From assembly GCA_965153455.1 (NCBI GenBank), contig OZ234497.1, positions 5,394,001 to 5,458,000 of the forward strand: DNA of 64,000 nucleotides, read 5' to 3'. This document shows, piece after piece, positions 48,511 through 62,998 of this stretch (positions are counted from its first letter, which is position 1; every line of letters begins with the position of its first letter). Below the pieces are notes generated by a model. It was not told where the DNA came from, did no database searches, and saw nothing but the letters and a program-made list of their open reading frames with translations. A program made the translations under genes and the position numbers. This DNA is from Sphagnum compactum. Its lineage: Eukaryota; Bryophyta; Sphagnopsida; Sphagnales.

Positions 48511-49443
48511 ATATAGTAAAGGACGTCGGGATGAAATGAAGCTTTTCATCCATCCATCCGTCCGTCATCCATCCAAACAGAACAAATATATTTTTTAAAA
48601 AGGGAAAAAACTAGAAAAAAAACACAGAAAAACACTTTAGAAAATTAACAATTAGAAACTTTTTGTAAACACTTAAACATGAAACAAAAAAGGGAAATAC
48701 AGTAAAATAATATTAAAAGAAAATTAAAAAATAGATGACAAAAAATAAAAAACAAAACAGAGAGCAAAAGAAAGAGAAAAAAAACCATACTTGAAAAAAA
48801 AAATGAGGTTTGTCTTCTTTTTCCAAACTTCAAACCTGCATCTAATCAAACAAAAATAAAAAAGCTTTTTTAATTATTTTTATTATAAAACATATTAGAA
48901 AAACTAGAATTTTTTTGGAAAAGAAAATAGAAACCAAATAAATAAATATACGCATCAAAATAGAAAAAAATGAAGATAGAAAAAATAAGAATAGAAAAAA
49001 TTAAAACATGAAACAAACATAAACAAAAAAAAGTAAAAACACAAAAACTATAAAAAAGGAACGGAAACAAATAAAACAAGGAAAGGGAAATACAGTAAAA
49101 TCATTTTTTTAAAAAAAATTATAAAAAAGAAGAAACCAAATAAAGAGTAGAAAATAAGAAAAAATAAAACTTATAATAATGAAAAAAAACCCTACTTGAA
49201 AAAGAATGAGGTGTGTCTTCTTTCTCCAAACTTCAAACTTGCATCCAAATAAACAAAAATACAAAAGTGAAAAAGAAACACTTTATTTTTATTGTACAAA
49301 ATAATAATAAAAACAAAAAAACACATAAAAATAAAAAATAAAAATGATAAAAGTTTTTAAAAAAAACTAAAACATGAACCAAACATTGTTGAAATAACAC
49401 ACCTGTGCATTAGGCACGGGGTTCAAACTAGTATATATATATA
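48511..49443 (-). mobile_element. T-rich ~1-kb non-autonomous element, copy 2 (inverted)
   Basis: Reverse complement of the 31607-32600 element over its full length. Both ends are recognisable: ATATAGTAAAGGACGTCGGG at 48511 and CACCTGTGCATTAGGCACGG at 49401. The internal direct repeat is present here too (48806 and 49209). Copy 1 carries an extra partial duplication near its GGATG end (two GGATGGAAAG blocks), copy 2 does not. Minus-strand frames such as 48870-49079 are low-complexity Phe-rich shadows of the T-rich body. Confidence 0.65.
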
Positions 49444-50890
49444 CATACATGGGGTGTGATGGTGTACAATGTGTAGAAAGGCCCTTGTTCGGAGCCCCTC
49501 ACTAAGTTAGAATGGACCTATTGGGAATGTCTTGTGTGTGGGTGGGGGGGGGAACTTGGGGGGAACCTGACTCGATCCCCATGAGAACATGAAGGGGAAC
49601 ACATTGGGAACAAGGGGTATTAAAAACATTGTGATTTTTTTTGTGATATTGGGCCAATCAAAATGACCCATTGTCCGAAAACATTGAGTTTTCAGAAGCA
49701 CCCACAACTAATTAATTAATATGTGTTGCAAGTAGGTATAGTTGTTATTAAACTTATATATTATACACTTATATGCCCTAAAACATTTATCCAGCGTCGT
49801 TCAAGTGTAAAAGGTTTGGATATGTAAGTGTAAATGATTTACACTTACATGGGATTTGCACATTGCATATACAACTATTGACACTTATATGCACAATAAA
49901 ATTGGTATTCACCTTTTTTTTAAAATAAATAATGCACTAATCCAGTTTTTTAGTTTTTTTTTTCCCCTCAAAGAATAGGGATTGTTTTTATTTTCAAAAA
50001 TCTATCATTTTAAAATACCCTTCCTAATTTTTACTCTTTTTTTTTCCTTATTTGCAAAACCAATCCTTTCACAATAGGTTTTTATTTCATTCATATTAAT
50101 ATGTTACATTTAGACAAAATTTTAATTCAATTTTAAATTCAAACTACTTTTATTACAATCTTTTCAAATATTTTAGGTAGGTTTTTCAACACAAGAATCA
50201 TATGTTTCATTACAAGTTTATGAAATAATCGAATGGCTAAAGCAAGAATTAGTACATACAATGTGTAATAATCAAGTTTCTTTCCATTCATCTTGCTCCA
50301 ATGACCTTTTTAAACTCCTCTAATTCCTCCTCTAACCCAACATTATATTCTATCAATTCTACCAAATTGTAAAGGGCTTGCAACCAACACTAACATTATT
50401 GGGCCAATTTTCACTCACAAAGACTAATTTCTCACAATTATTTGTTGAATACACGTGACATCTCCTTAAATTAGTTGCTAATAAGGGGAAATATTTTTTT
50501 ATTTTCAATCTTAAAAACCAACAATTTTCAATATTTGTCAAAATAATAAACAGTTGAGAACATGGATTCATGTTTCCTCCACCATTCCAAAAGGCATTTT
50601 GATGGTTTTCACATTCAATAATTAATATCTTCAAAATCTCAATAATTTTCAATTGATAAACTTCTTCATAACTTCACTAGTGTTCATGCAACCATTTCAA
50701 AAATATTCAAATTGCAATTTTTTCACTTCTATCAGGAAAAAGAATGTTCGCCTTCTAATGATGGATGCGAATGATGGTAATATTTTTAAAACAAAAGGAA
50801 ATAGGAATCTCCTATCATTTCTCCAACAATGATTACCCCTTGTTCACAAACAATACAAAAAACAATTTAATGAATCCAAATAGGTCATTA
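49444..50890. other. AT-rich intergenic DNA
   Basis: 49500-49720 carries a dispersed repeat related to 29918-30165. Beyond it, no frame above 97 codons and no recognisable product. Confidence 0.4.
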
Positions 50891-51050
50891 CACTAGTAGA
50901 AATCATGCCATTTACAACTAGATCAGTTGTGTTTACAACTACAAAATTGATATTGTATATTTTTTGGGTCATATGGTTGTGTGTGCAACTAACACCTTGC
51001 AACTAATACTGCACAAACTGGACATGAGTCATAAAAATCATGACCTAAGT
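50891..51050 (+). mobile_element. possible CACTA-type transposon end
   Basis: CACTAGTAGAAATCATGCC at 50891, preceded by ATTA, resembles the CACTA terminal motif. It is followed by subterminal repeats of ACAACTA and its complement (TTACAACTAG, CAGTTGTG, TACAACTAC, GGTTGTGTG, GCAACTAAC, GCAACTAATA). No inverse end (TAGTG preceded by TTTCTAC) was found to the right, so this is one-ended evidence. Confidence 0.35.
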
Positions 51051-54000
51051 TAATAAATACTTACATTAATACATCCAATATATTTATGTAGGCTATATAT
51101 AGTACTTTTATACCTTTAGTACTAAAGCTAAACCATGCTAACTAATGTTATCCAAAGCAAAACATTGGCTAAACCTAAGTCAAACTCACATTAATCAAGG
51201 TTCAACTTAAGTTACACCTTGGCTAAATTAATCATGGTTGAATTAACCCAACCTAAACTAATTACGTGTTTAAAATAACTTTGGCTAAACTAACCATGGC
51301 TAATTAATAGTCGCTTTTGGACATAACCATTATCTAATTTTTATAAAGTTATAAGTGGTTATTTAAATTGATATTAAAAAAATTGGATGAATTCGTTACA
51401 ATAATATATTTAGTGTATTATGGGAACATTTAGCAAAAATTGAATGAATTTAATGGGTACGAAATATTCGAAAACACTTTCAAAATAATGTAACAAGTGT
51501 TTTGCATTGTTCAAAGGAATTTTTTAAAAACTTGAAATAATCTGAAAATGAACATTTTATTGAAATTTTTGATGTATACCTTTACATTATGCTTTTATAA
51601 TGCAACATCTTTTTGAATCAAAGTGTTTTTAAATTATAAATTGATTTAAAAATCCTGATTTTAAGCATATTTTGCATAGTATTTCATTTAAAAATATTCG
51701 TTAAAGATGTGATGCGTAGTCAAATGGTTTCTTATATTATATTTGCACCTTAATTTTAAACTTTTGCATCTAACAATAAGGATACCATATTATGAGTTCT
51801 CCTTTCATCATATTTTTTCAAGAAGGAAAGGAAACAATCAATGACCCCGCATACTTCCTTTTTCATGTTCACTCAAGACTTTTCAATTCAATATTACCTA
51901 AATCACCTTCCATCATGTTATCCAAAACATGAAGGTTATTTAAAAAAATTATTTAGTTTAAAACTCATGGTTTTGGTTACATTCAAGGCATCACTCAACA
52001 ATCAATGGCCCTTTGACTAGTTTAAAACATAAATAGTGGTCCAACAGTAGACAAACAATATAAATAATCTCCAATATATATATATTTATTATTTCCAAAA
52101 TGTTATTTATATTTTGGAAACAACGTAAAATTGAAAAAATACCTTTCTTAAGTGCAAGGTTGTCAAGTTGCAACCCATAACAAAAGCATTATGCAACACA
52201 TACACTTGTATTTTGCACACAAACAAAAGGGGACAAATACCAATGCCACAAAAGGGGGGGGGGGGGATTAAAAAGGAAAAGCATAAGGAGGGTAGTGGTG
52301 CTACTTGGTAGGAACAAGACAAGGAGTAAGATGAGTAGCAAAATAATCAACCCATGCAACAACACCATTAAGCAACAATGCTAAGTAGTTGGGTAGTGTT
52401 GTGAACACCCTCAACCTTGGTACAAGTTCTAGGAGTAATAAAAGTTCTACAATGAATAGGCCTGCAAACAATTCAAGCTACAACAAAAAAATGCCATGCA
52501 TTATTTGGAGTTCACTATTCGGAGTAGTGTTTTGAGTTCCACCACACACATTACTTGCAACACCATGAATATCAACAAACAACACAATTAAATACAAAAG
52601 CAAAACAAAAAATAACAAGAAACCCATGATGCAAAAAAACACAAGATCAAAAATAACAATAATGTTAAAACAACACAAGAAAATAAGAAAACAATAACAA
52701 TAATGTTGCAATGAAAAAAACTTGAGGCTTCAAGTGAGCAAAATTAGGCTTTTCATATAGCTCAAACCTTTCACTTGGTGAAACTAACTACATGTTGAAG
52801 GTTTTTAAAGAATCTAATTTTTAACCAACTATTTTTTTTACAATATGATATCCAACAAGTAGGGTATTAACTTGGGTATCACTTGGGAGGGTACTTGCCA
52901 ATTCTTTTGGAAAAAACTAGGTTCAACTATGACCAAAATTTGAACATGGGTTTAGTACCCACCCAACACTAGTGTGGACCAATGTTGGATGTTGATTAGA
53001 AACAAATCCCTAGCAGTTATTAAAGCAATTATTATGATTCATAATCATGATTCTAAAAAATTAAAGACCCAATTTTGGTGTATAACCATAGTTTTGACAT
53101 TTTTGAGAAAAAATCAAATGATTGACCATAAAATCACCAATTCATTATTGATTCTTTCATGAAAATTGGTAATTCTTTGTGGTATTTTGAAAACCTAATT
53201 GGGACTAGCAATTCTTTGACTCAAATTATTTTTTGAAAAACTAGAATCATTGATTCTCTCATTCTAAAATAATTAAAAACCTATAACTAACAAAAAACAA
53301 ATTTATAGATTCAAATAGCCACACAACAAAGGTGTGACCTTTGTGTTCTTGTAATTCACATTCCATGGTGTAAAATAAGTCAAAAGTCATACTCTTATTA
53401 TTAAAAGTTCCTTGATTCAAGTCATCTGGGGTTAGGTCCATGTTCAAATGATTGATTTTTTGGTGTTGTTTTATAATCAACATGCTTGAAACAATGCAAA
53501 TTATTGAATTAGGTTCACCATCTTCATAGATTGGAGAAAAGTTAAGTAACAAAACATGGAGCACTTTATAAAAATAAATGCCCAATATTTATAACTAAAA
53601 GTTTGCACAATAATGGGTTCAAACCAAGTTTCATGTCAGTGTGAATGATATTTTGTTGTATCAACTAACTTCATTCAATTTTTACTTTCTAAATACAATA
53701 AGCACATAAAATGGAAACGATTCCATAATTACTTTGAATTTCTTTCAAGGATGAGTTGACAATAAACTATTTATTTAATTTTGGAGTAATTTTAATATAA
53801 TTAAAATTCATTTGCCTCCAAAGACACAACATTGAATCTTTTGTTGAAATTTAAAGAATTAATAGACTCATTTTGGGAACAAAATGTCATGTGTGAGGCT
53901 AGTGAAGGGGAATGAAAGATTAACATGTTCTAGAAATTCAAAGGTGAATTTGAATGTGAATTATACAAAAGGTAAGGTCCCAAGGTGGGGGCATTTTTTA

Positions 54001-57000
54001 AATATAAGGACTTAGGACAAGGCATAATGAAGTCATGGCTTACATTTTGAGAATGTCCCTTGAGCCTTACCCATCATAAAATGCATAATGAACATATAAT
54101 AAAACTAAACATGGTAGACTATGTGACAATAGGAATGTGAGACACCCTAGGCCTATAAAAGGCCTTAGGTACATTTACTAGAGTGAATATTACAATGATT
54201 ATAGACTAGTTGGATTATGAGGTGGTAGGAATGGGAGGCATCTAATAGGCATGGAAGAGGCCTTTTGCAAGTTAAAGGTGCCTCCTCATTTCCAGGAACC
54301 ATTATTCACCAACATAAGGTGTCTTCCAAATACCATATGAAAGTTTTCATAGTACTTTAGGTTGATGTGATTAAAAAACATTTAAATAAATTGTGAATAA
54401 CTCAAAATTCCTTGTCTTAAACTTGATAAGGACGAAATATTTATAGATGTCTTAAAAATTGACTTTTGAAAAAACAATATTTGAAGCAAATTGTGTCAAA
54501 AAAACACAAGGGTAATATTCTTAACATAATCAAACCAAGGCATGTACAATTCCTTCAAGACAAAATACATTTGAAAAATACTCACAATACTTAAGCATTT
54601 GAGGATCATGTCAAATTTGGTCCAAGACAAATATCACAATGTGGGAGACAAAATCACCCAAATGGGTCCTAGTACTTCATCATTCAACATTTTGTGACAT
54701 TCCCTTGTTGAATGGATTATTACCTATTCACATTGAAAAAGGGGAGATTTGTGTTAATGAATCAAAACACTATTTTACAACAAGGTGTAAGCAATGAAGA
54801 GAAGAACATCGACATTGTGAAGAGAAGTGGAGAATATGATTTTCAAATACTTGTATGGGAAAAGGACTCTAGAGCCAACCACTTCATCATGACATGCTAT
54901 GGTTATGTAGCCAACTAGTTATTGAAGAATGGGATCAACTTCAATTCAAAAATTCAATTTGGGTAATTTGCTTTCCCAATTACAATGGAACAACCTATGT
55001 CCCTCACAAGGATGTGTTGTGGCACCAACTTTCCAACCATTTCCTCTTCCAATTGTTGAAGGAAATAACAAAGACAAAAAATAAAACTTATGGAGTTTAT
55101 AAAATAATTTTCAAAGCTTTAACACATCATATTCTATTTTGTGCATATAGATTTAGATTCATGGAAAAGTTGCCAAGGATGTACATAGATTCTTATTGTA
55201 AATTTAAAAGAATAGTTGTAATATATTGTCATCGTTGTGAGCTTGGAATACAAACATATCATCTGTTGCATTGAATCTAAAAAAACTATTACATTACATA
55301 TGTGTATGTTGTATTTTACTTCCATTTAGCATCAAAATTTGACAATTTTTCTTAAATTTGTCTTCAAAACATGTAGAACAATATTAGGGCATCAGGCAAG
55401 TAACCACAACTCAAAAGTCATAGAAATGTTGTCACAAACTTGGCAAAAAGACTTTGTGTTTTTCATAAATAACAATCAAATCAACAAAACAATTAGCAAA
55501 TTGGTGTACCAAAAAAAATCTTCGAAAACAAGTTCTGTACATATCATATAAGCTTTCAACTTTGTAGTGTTCAATTTTTTGAATCCATTCAGTATGATTG
55601 TTCTTGATAAACCTTTGCCTTCACAAAAAATTGCATATATGAATCTTAGGCTTTAACTTAGTGTATAAATTTTAGCTATTTTTTCTTGTGTTGTGTGACA
55701 TTCAAGTTGTATTATGTTTAAAGCAATAATGTTAGATTCTTATGATCTTCCATTCAATGTTGTATTGAAACTAGGTTAAAAAATTTCATGGTATTCAAAG
55801 AGAGAGATTATGTATAGTTCAATGAGTTCCTCCTTGCAACTTCTATAGATGAATACAAATAGTTGAGAAGTAAAGTGTAATATGTAACCTTTTTCATTGA
55901 TGGTGGAATGTATGGCCATCTCCTTTTTTCTTTTTTTTCCTTTTTCATGTGGTTTTGAATGTATTGAGGAAATTTTGAAAGTTTTCTCTTAATTTAAATT
56001 TTCTTTCCCAACAATGATGAATATTTAAAACAAGTACAATAACATTTTTAGTCCAACATGGGCCACCAATCATATATTATGCATTTCACATGGTAATGTG
56101 TAGGTGCTTTGGCTTTGTCATTTTACCATCAAATATTGAACTATTGTACTTCACATGAATCAATGATGGCCTTGCCCCCCAAGGCGATTAATTACGAAAC
56201 ATTTATGCCTACAATGACTTAAGTCAAACATCATCATCTGTTCCAATGTCATGGCCATGAATAAATTGGATGCTTTGAGTGCATCCTAACATTCACATGT
56301 CATTAAATCAATTGAAAAAAGGAAGGGGTGAAAAGACCCAAAAAAAGTAATTGACATCAAGCTCTCACAACCTTGATTGTTTTTAGCATTGATCGTTTGC
56401 AATTGCATACATATTTACATACATGATTGAAATTTACTTTTGGAATAATATAAAATATATATTCCCACAAGTGGGTTTTTAATCTAATATAAGTGAAGAT
56501 TCCTAGTATAAATATGCAATGTTTGCGATTGTATCATCGTGAAAGTTGACCTCGTATATTTTTAGATACCTCCTACCTTTGTCATTAATTCTGAGAAACA
56601 ATAAAGGTCTCCATGTACTGCCAATTTTATTTGTTTGAATTAAAGTCTACATTGAATTCCTCGCATGTAAAAAGCATGGGCTTGAAACTTTGTGGAGGAA
56701 GTGGTAACTCATGGAAGTTTCTATAGAACCTTCATAAGATTTTGTCTTTCAAGGAATTTTTTCAAGTAATTTCATCTTGGTTGAATTAAAGTGGACGGTA
56801 ATATGCAAATGTAAAAACTTGGACAGATGCAATTGCTCCCCTTTATATTGAAAGGGATTTTTTAGAAAATCCAAAAAAATGTTGTTTTTTTAGGCTTTAG
56901 GTTTTTTGCAAATTTAACCCAAAAAATTTGTTCAAAGTCTTAGAAGATACATCATAACTTGCTTCAATATATTATTGAATATTTCTTGTCATTGCATTAC

Positions 57001-60000
57001 TCAATAATATAAACTCCTTAATTGAACAATTGACATTAGCCATCATAGAACTTCATGGCATGAAGTCTACCATGTGAATGCAATGGTATGAGGTGTGCAA
57101 GCTAACACTACCCAATTTTCATGCTTTGTGAAAAAAAATTCACAGTAACTTTTCGTTTGCATTTATATTGATTTAACAATTTGATCAATAAATGACTCCA
57201 CAAATAAAAGACTTGTGGCACTAGGTGGGGGGTGACAAGTCTAGTTTGGTTTGGGGTTGTTTTTTCCAAATTAAGGAATCCTTTATGTGAGCCCTTTTAG
57301 GATCTCAATTCTTGTCACTAATATATATCAACAAGAGGCAAAATGAAAGCTAACAAAATCACAACAAATTCAACTATAAGTTTCTTGCATATAGATGTCA
57401 TGACCTTCACTTCATGTCATTCTGAAGCTACCGTAGTACACGAACAATTTTGGCATAGATTAGCTTTTATTTTATTTTTTCAAAAAAATTCAAAATTATT
57501 TATTACTTGTGCCAAAATTTTAATTATTATTATTAAATTAAATTCTAATTTATTTGATTGTTGAGTTTGAACTTTAGACCTGTCAATCCCTAAATTCAAG
57601 GATGTGAGAGTCTAGACACACTTAAAATGTCCCAAAAAGACAACAAAGTCATGTTTATTATTTTCCATAAAAGTTACATGCCAAAAGTTTCAGAATTAAA
57701 AAACCAAGTGCTAAAGTGAAGAGTTGAGATTTAATTAATTATTGGGCAATTTGTTGTCGAATCCATTTGGGTACAACGGTATTTGTATTGAATGTTTATA
57801 AAACTTGAAACTGAACAATAATATATATGCAAGTAAATGGCTCTAAACAATTTGAATAGTTATATTGCATCCAATTTTTCTTTTGGGTAGAAAAAAATAT
57901 TTATAAAAATATTTGCATTTGAAGAATGGGGAGGTGAATAAAATAAACTCAACATGGTCTTGTTTCACTTTTGTCATTTTAAATTCTTTTCAACTTTTAC
58001 TTCTACCTCAAGCCTTTGTGATTGGAAACCCTCTTCATCATCTCACCATTGGTAGTGTGGGAATCATGAAGTGTAACCACACAACAATCTATGGATTTAT
58101 GAACCATGGACATTGGTCTTGATCGGTTTTGATCATTGTGTGCACATTATCAATCAACAAACTAAAGAGGGTAAGAAGGAACTCCTGAGGGGCAACAAAT
58201 TGGGTAAAGTGTAACCCATGTTCCCCCTTGCTCAAATATAAAATGAGATCATGCTAGGAACATGAATGTGGCACCCCTTTGTATACATTGGTGGTTTGGA
58301 GTGTGAGCTAAATTCTTGCTTTTGCTTTTGACCCCTATGCTTTTAGGACATTGGTTACTTTCGTATGTGGACCATGAAAAAGAGTTTCGATCCCTTTTGT
58401 GATCATAAACAAATGAAGTTTTTTCATATTTAAAAGGATGCAATCTAGGTGGATATCATGTTGATTTATTTAACAAATTGGAAATTTTCAATTTTATTTG
58501 ACTAGAAATATGCTAGAGAAAAATATTTACAAAACATTAATCTCAATTAACTTTGATGGCCACTTGAGTATTGGGAATTTATTCTTGAAGGTGAAAATTC
58601 ACAATTTTTATTTAAGTATACAATTCTTGCCTCCATAGTTATGTATTTATGTTCTCTCATAGTGTATGGGTGTTTAACCTTGTATATAGGTGAAATGGAA
58701 TAGGTAAGATCATTAACTTAACTATGTAAGTATATAAGGTGCACATGCTTCACAAAAGCATGAGTTTTCAACTTTTCCCATATGCTTTTATATTCGTTGT
58801 TATGTCCAAATGCAATTAATACTCTACAATTCAATCCTTATGTCGAAGTCATAAAATTGTATTTATATTATCAATTTCCTATATGAAAAGAGGGCATTGG
58901 ACATATGCTTCTTGTTTATTTACTTTGCCCTAACATTTTTTGCAATCCAAAATGTTTAAGTTTCAAACACGAACGGGATTTAAAGAGTTTCCATCTTTGA
59001 TTTGGGAATATGTGACAAGTCAAACCTTTGGCTACAAGTTGGAGAATAAAAGTACTTTTCATGGTTTCTTCTTGCAACTCTCATTTATGTTTTCAAAAAA
59101 ATTTCCAACCAGTGTTGCCCTTTTCTTTTCTTTTTTATGGCAAATTTTCTCATTGTAGTGACAATTTTTTTTGGAATTTTTAATTTTTAATTTGAAATAA
59201 TTACTAAAATTTTGAATTTTTTTCCAAACTTTTGAAACCACAAAATTGGTTTCCCACATGGTGTTAATTTATTTTTCAGGAATTTTGGGGAATTTGGATT
59301 AAGTACCATGATTTGGGAAGATTTAATAACAAATGAAAATTGCAAACAAAGCATGCAAAATAAGAAATTAAGTTATGATTCCACTTTTGATTAACCAAAA
59401 CTTTTTTTGCAAAAAAGAAAGAAAGAAAACTTCGTCATTAATGTCTTAGAAATCCAAGCTTTTAAAGGTGATGGATTCATGCTAACAAACTAATACCTTT
59501 TTTGGATTTTTTGATTGAGTTATGCCTACATGATATATGTGAAATGGCTCAAATATATTGTCATAAAAAATTTTGGGTTGTGATTAAATTTCATTTGCAA
59601 ATGAAACTGCCATATTTTCCATGAAAACAAATATCATGTATAGTTTTCATATATGTTTCCACATTACCAAATCATATTTTTAAAATTATTCTCTTGATGT
59701 GCACATATCCACTTGAAACTCTTGAGATAGGAAGTAGGGCTTGATAGATGTAAAACTTCAAATCAATATCATCAATGGGACAAAATAAAAAATAATATGC
59801 CATCATCATGATTTGTGAGGGTTAATCCATTTTTCTTTTTTTCCTTTCTATCAAGTAAATAATGTCATGGGTTTTTAAAGAATGATTTTATCATGTTAAT
59901 TTTCAACTAATAATTTGTTTCATAAAATAGACATCTATGTATTGGTTTGTCATTGATTTGACGTTCTATTACATTTTTATGTAAGTGAACATGTTTTAAA

Positions 60001-60800
60001 TGCAAGATTAGGGCACCTACAAATTTGAGTATTAAATTAAGATTGAGTACTTCATTTTAAAGTGAAAGCACATTAAGGGTGAATCATTTTTCACCAAAAT
60101 AAAGATGTATAACACATATCGTGATACACATTAGTTGAAATCTTAATGACATTTTTTGGCTATAATAAACACAAGAAAAATAATAATTTAATTTGCATGA
60201 TAACATTTTGGAACTCAGAGTTCATTTTGAGTCAAAGGTATTTTTGATCCAATGGTTAGTTGAAGAAGATTAAATAAAATCAATGTACATAAAGTATATA
60301 ATTTGATTTTTTTTGACAACCATAGAGCCTCATGTTTATGGTTCATGAAACATTACCAAATAAACGAAAAAGAAAATAAAATTGAAAGCCCTCCTATAAA
60401 ATCTCCTCCTCTTTCATATGGTAGGAATTTTTCTTAAAAAGAAGACATTATTATGCACTTATTGTTAAACAAGTGTAAAACACATTTTTTTAATGGTTTT
60501 TCAACCAAAAGCTCTAAAATTATCAAAAAACTAAATGCAAAAAATTGTATTTTTTACAACAATTTTTGGGGGGCTTAATGCCATTTTACATTGATGTTTA
60601 TCTTGATTAGGTATTCAAACTAGCTTGTTTCACAATGTACCTCAATTAGTACCTCACCCATTAACCTAGGTCAAAATACTAACAATTTTGAAAATAAAGA
60701 TTACATGCAACCAATGAGGAGATGTACTACATACCCCATAGGCCTATGATTTTATTTCTTTTGGAAAGTGGGGAGGGGGATTTGAATGTTTTTTATAAAT
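51051..60800. other. long AT-rich stretch without a credible gene
   Basis: About 9.7 kb. It holds a G run (52255-52267), repeated TTGGCTAAACTAACCATGG-like motifs (51165-51310), and two frames worth naming only as unassigned: plus 54894-55274 (126 codons) and minus 53259-53585 (108 codons). Neither resembles a family I know. Likely old, eroded transposons. Confidence 0.5.
54894..55274 (+). other. unassigned ORF, 126 codons
   Basis: Longest frame of the right third, starting MLWLCSQLVIEEWDQLQF, in very AT-rich DNA. It overlaps a 68-codon frame (54712-54918) in another phase, as seen when a frameshift splits one old coding segment. No known motif; could be chance or a decayed transposon. Confidence 0.15.
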
Positions 60801-60804
60801 TTTG

Positions 60805-61402
60805 GAGTCCATTGAAAAACTCCAAGTTTTCAATAAGTTTTTCCATGTGTGAAATTTGACTTATGTTTTCAATAAAAGTTGTGTTATACATGAGCTTGCA
60901 CATTGAGTTTTTGTTTTGTAGTCAACAATCCATTTGAACAATTTGTATTCAAAGTGTGTTATTTTGAGTAAAGGGGGTTGTGAGTGATTTCTTTCCTTTT
61001 TGGCGCCATGGATGGCCTTTTTTTGTTGCTTGGGTTTTGCCATTTCTTCTTCTTTATTTCCTTATGGTTGAAGATTTGGTTGAGAATCATGTGTTTTCTT
61101 AAAGCTTCTACAAGAGAAAAAGGCAAGAGGAAATTGAAAAAGGTTGAAAAACTTTTGGAGGGTTAATATCACAATTTTTGTGGGGTGATATAACATTCCT
61201 AAAAAGCTATGTTCGTCCCTATTCATATTATAAAATTGATTTTAAATCACAATTTTTGAGATTGGTAAAAATTTCAAGTTTTCAATAAGTTTTACCATGT
61301 GTGAAGTTTGACTTTTATAAATAAAATTGTGTAGTACATGAGTTTTTGTTTTGTGGTTAGCAAGCCATTTGAACAATTTTTATTCTAGATGTGTCATAGC
61401 TT
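60805..61402 (+). repeat. direct duplication, ~453-bp period
   Basis: 60820-60968 and 61276-61402 share CAAGTTTTCAATAAGTTTT, CCATGTGTGAA-TTTGACTT, TACATGAG, GAGTTTTTGTTTTGT and CCATTTGAACAATTT. Diverged by roughly one base in six. Confidence 0.6.
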
Positions 61403-62718
61403 GCATTTGATGTTTTGGGAATTAGCCAATGAAAGAGTAGAAAGAGGGAAAAAATTGTAGGTTGTGCACTCCCAACTAATTAATATGAATCATAACATTA
61501 TGTCCACACTACATTTTAACGGATGATCTTCCAACCATAATTTTCAATAGAAAAATCTTAAATATAATAATTATTTACATTTTTAAACCACCACTATCTA
61601 GTGAATATGTGACACCCAAACCTAATAATAAATGAAAGAAATAGGTATATCATTTAAAAACATGTTATCATCCTTTTTAAAATGTTAATAAAGGATTGGG
61701 CAATTGATTCGCAAGCCTTCCATTCAAGCAATGCCCATCTCAAATCCAATTGTCATTCCATGTTAAAGGTATTCAACAATGAATAACACTTGCTCATCAT
61801 ATGTTTACTCTCCTCTCATTTTTCCCTTCCCTTTTTGTCTTAGTAAATAAATGGTGAGATAGTCCATCCTCTTGTGTTTACCATAAAGTTTTGGTAAATG
61901 AGTAACTATCCCAAATGCAATAGCATGGGTCGATCACACAATAAACAATCATTTTAGTGAAGAAACCACTTACTATTTTTTGAAAAAAAACGAGCGTATG
62001 CATTTTCATATTCATACCTAATGTCAAAACTTGATTTTAAAATTCCTAATCTAAAATCAATTTGTTGCTATTCTCTTGACCACATAAGATTCATTTCAAT
62101 TTTTGTGTACCCCTTAGGGCATCTCATTCCTTCAATGTGTTCTTCACATGCATAATAGTCCCAAATAATGGTCAAAGTAAACCAAGGCTTGCAAATTTAC
62201 ATCAACTAAAATTCAAATTTATGCCTAAGATGAGTTCCACAACATCCCTTAATGGTCATCCCATGTTCATCATGCAAAACCATATAAAACTTAGGCAATT
62301 GGTATGAAGGCAAAAATGCATGTTTGTGATACTTGTCGCTAGTGCTCCATTCATTCCTAAACATTGGGTATGGCCCATATTAAACTATACTACATTTGTC
62401 CTACTCATTTAAAGAGCCTTGTACTTCTTTAATGTTTACAATGGAACCAAGTCTTCCAAAACTTATGATAAAGTAGTGATTCCATTTTCATGTGATGGTG
62501 ACAAAAAATTCTTGGGAAGGTCATGGAATTGAAGTTTCTTGTAATGTTGTGTAGGAAAATCTACACACATGACTTACCCACATTTATACTTTAGGTAAAT
62601 GGTCAAGCAAAAAAAAAAAAAAAACCCTAGATTTGATCAATTTGTATACCCAAACTTATGTTTGGCTTCCGATAGATATATATATTGTTAAGCCCACCCA
62701 CTTGCCAATGCAAAATGT
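61403..62718. other. AT-rich DNA, no gene seen
   Basis: Short frames only, with an A run at 62607-62624. Nothing recognisable on either strand. Confidence 0.5.
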
Positions 62719-62998
62719 ATAGTTATGGTAAATATTTTTGTTTAATGTAAAACAAATAAAATATTCAAAAGATCTTGAAGTCCAAACTTGTTGCAAAATT
62801 GTTATTTATAGTTATGGTATATGTTCATTTTTTAGGGAGATTAATGAAAAATTCAAAAGTTAACACATGTTGAGCTCCAAGTTGTTGCAAAGTTGTTATC
62901 TAGTGTTATGGTAAATAGCCTACTCATGTTTTGAGGCAGAATAATGAAAAATTCAATAGTTAATACATCTTGACCTCCAAATTGTTATACAATTGTTG
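62719..62998 (+). repeat. three-unit tandem repeat, ~92 bp
   Basis: Units start at 62719, 62808 and 62900 (TAGTTATGG / TAGTGTTATGG). Shared later blocks: AATGAAAAATTCAA-AGTTAA, and CTTGA-CTCCAA-TTGTT. Ends near 62998. Confidence 0.6.

Noticed and set aside
29918-49720. Idea that a large inverted duplication (29.9-32.6 kb against 48.5-49.7 kb) frames the GDPD locus.
   Set aside because: Spacing between the shared blocks differs greatly on the two sides and some outer blocks are in mixed orientation. Independent repeat insertions explain it better.
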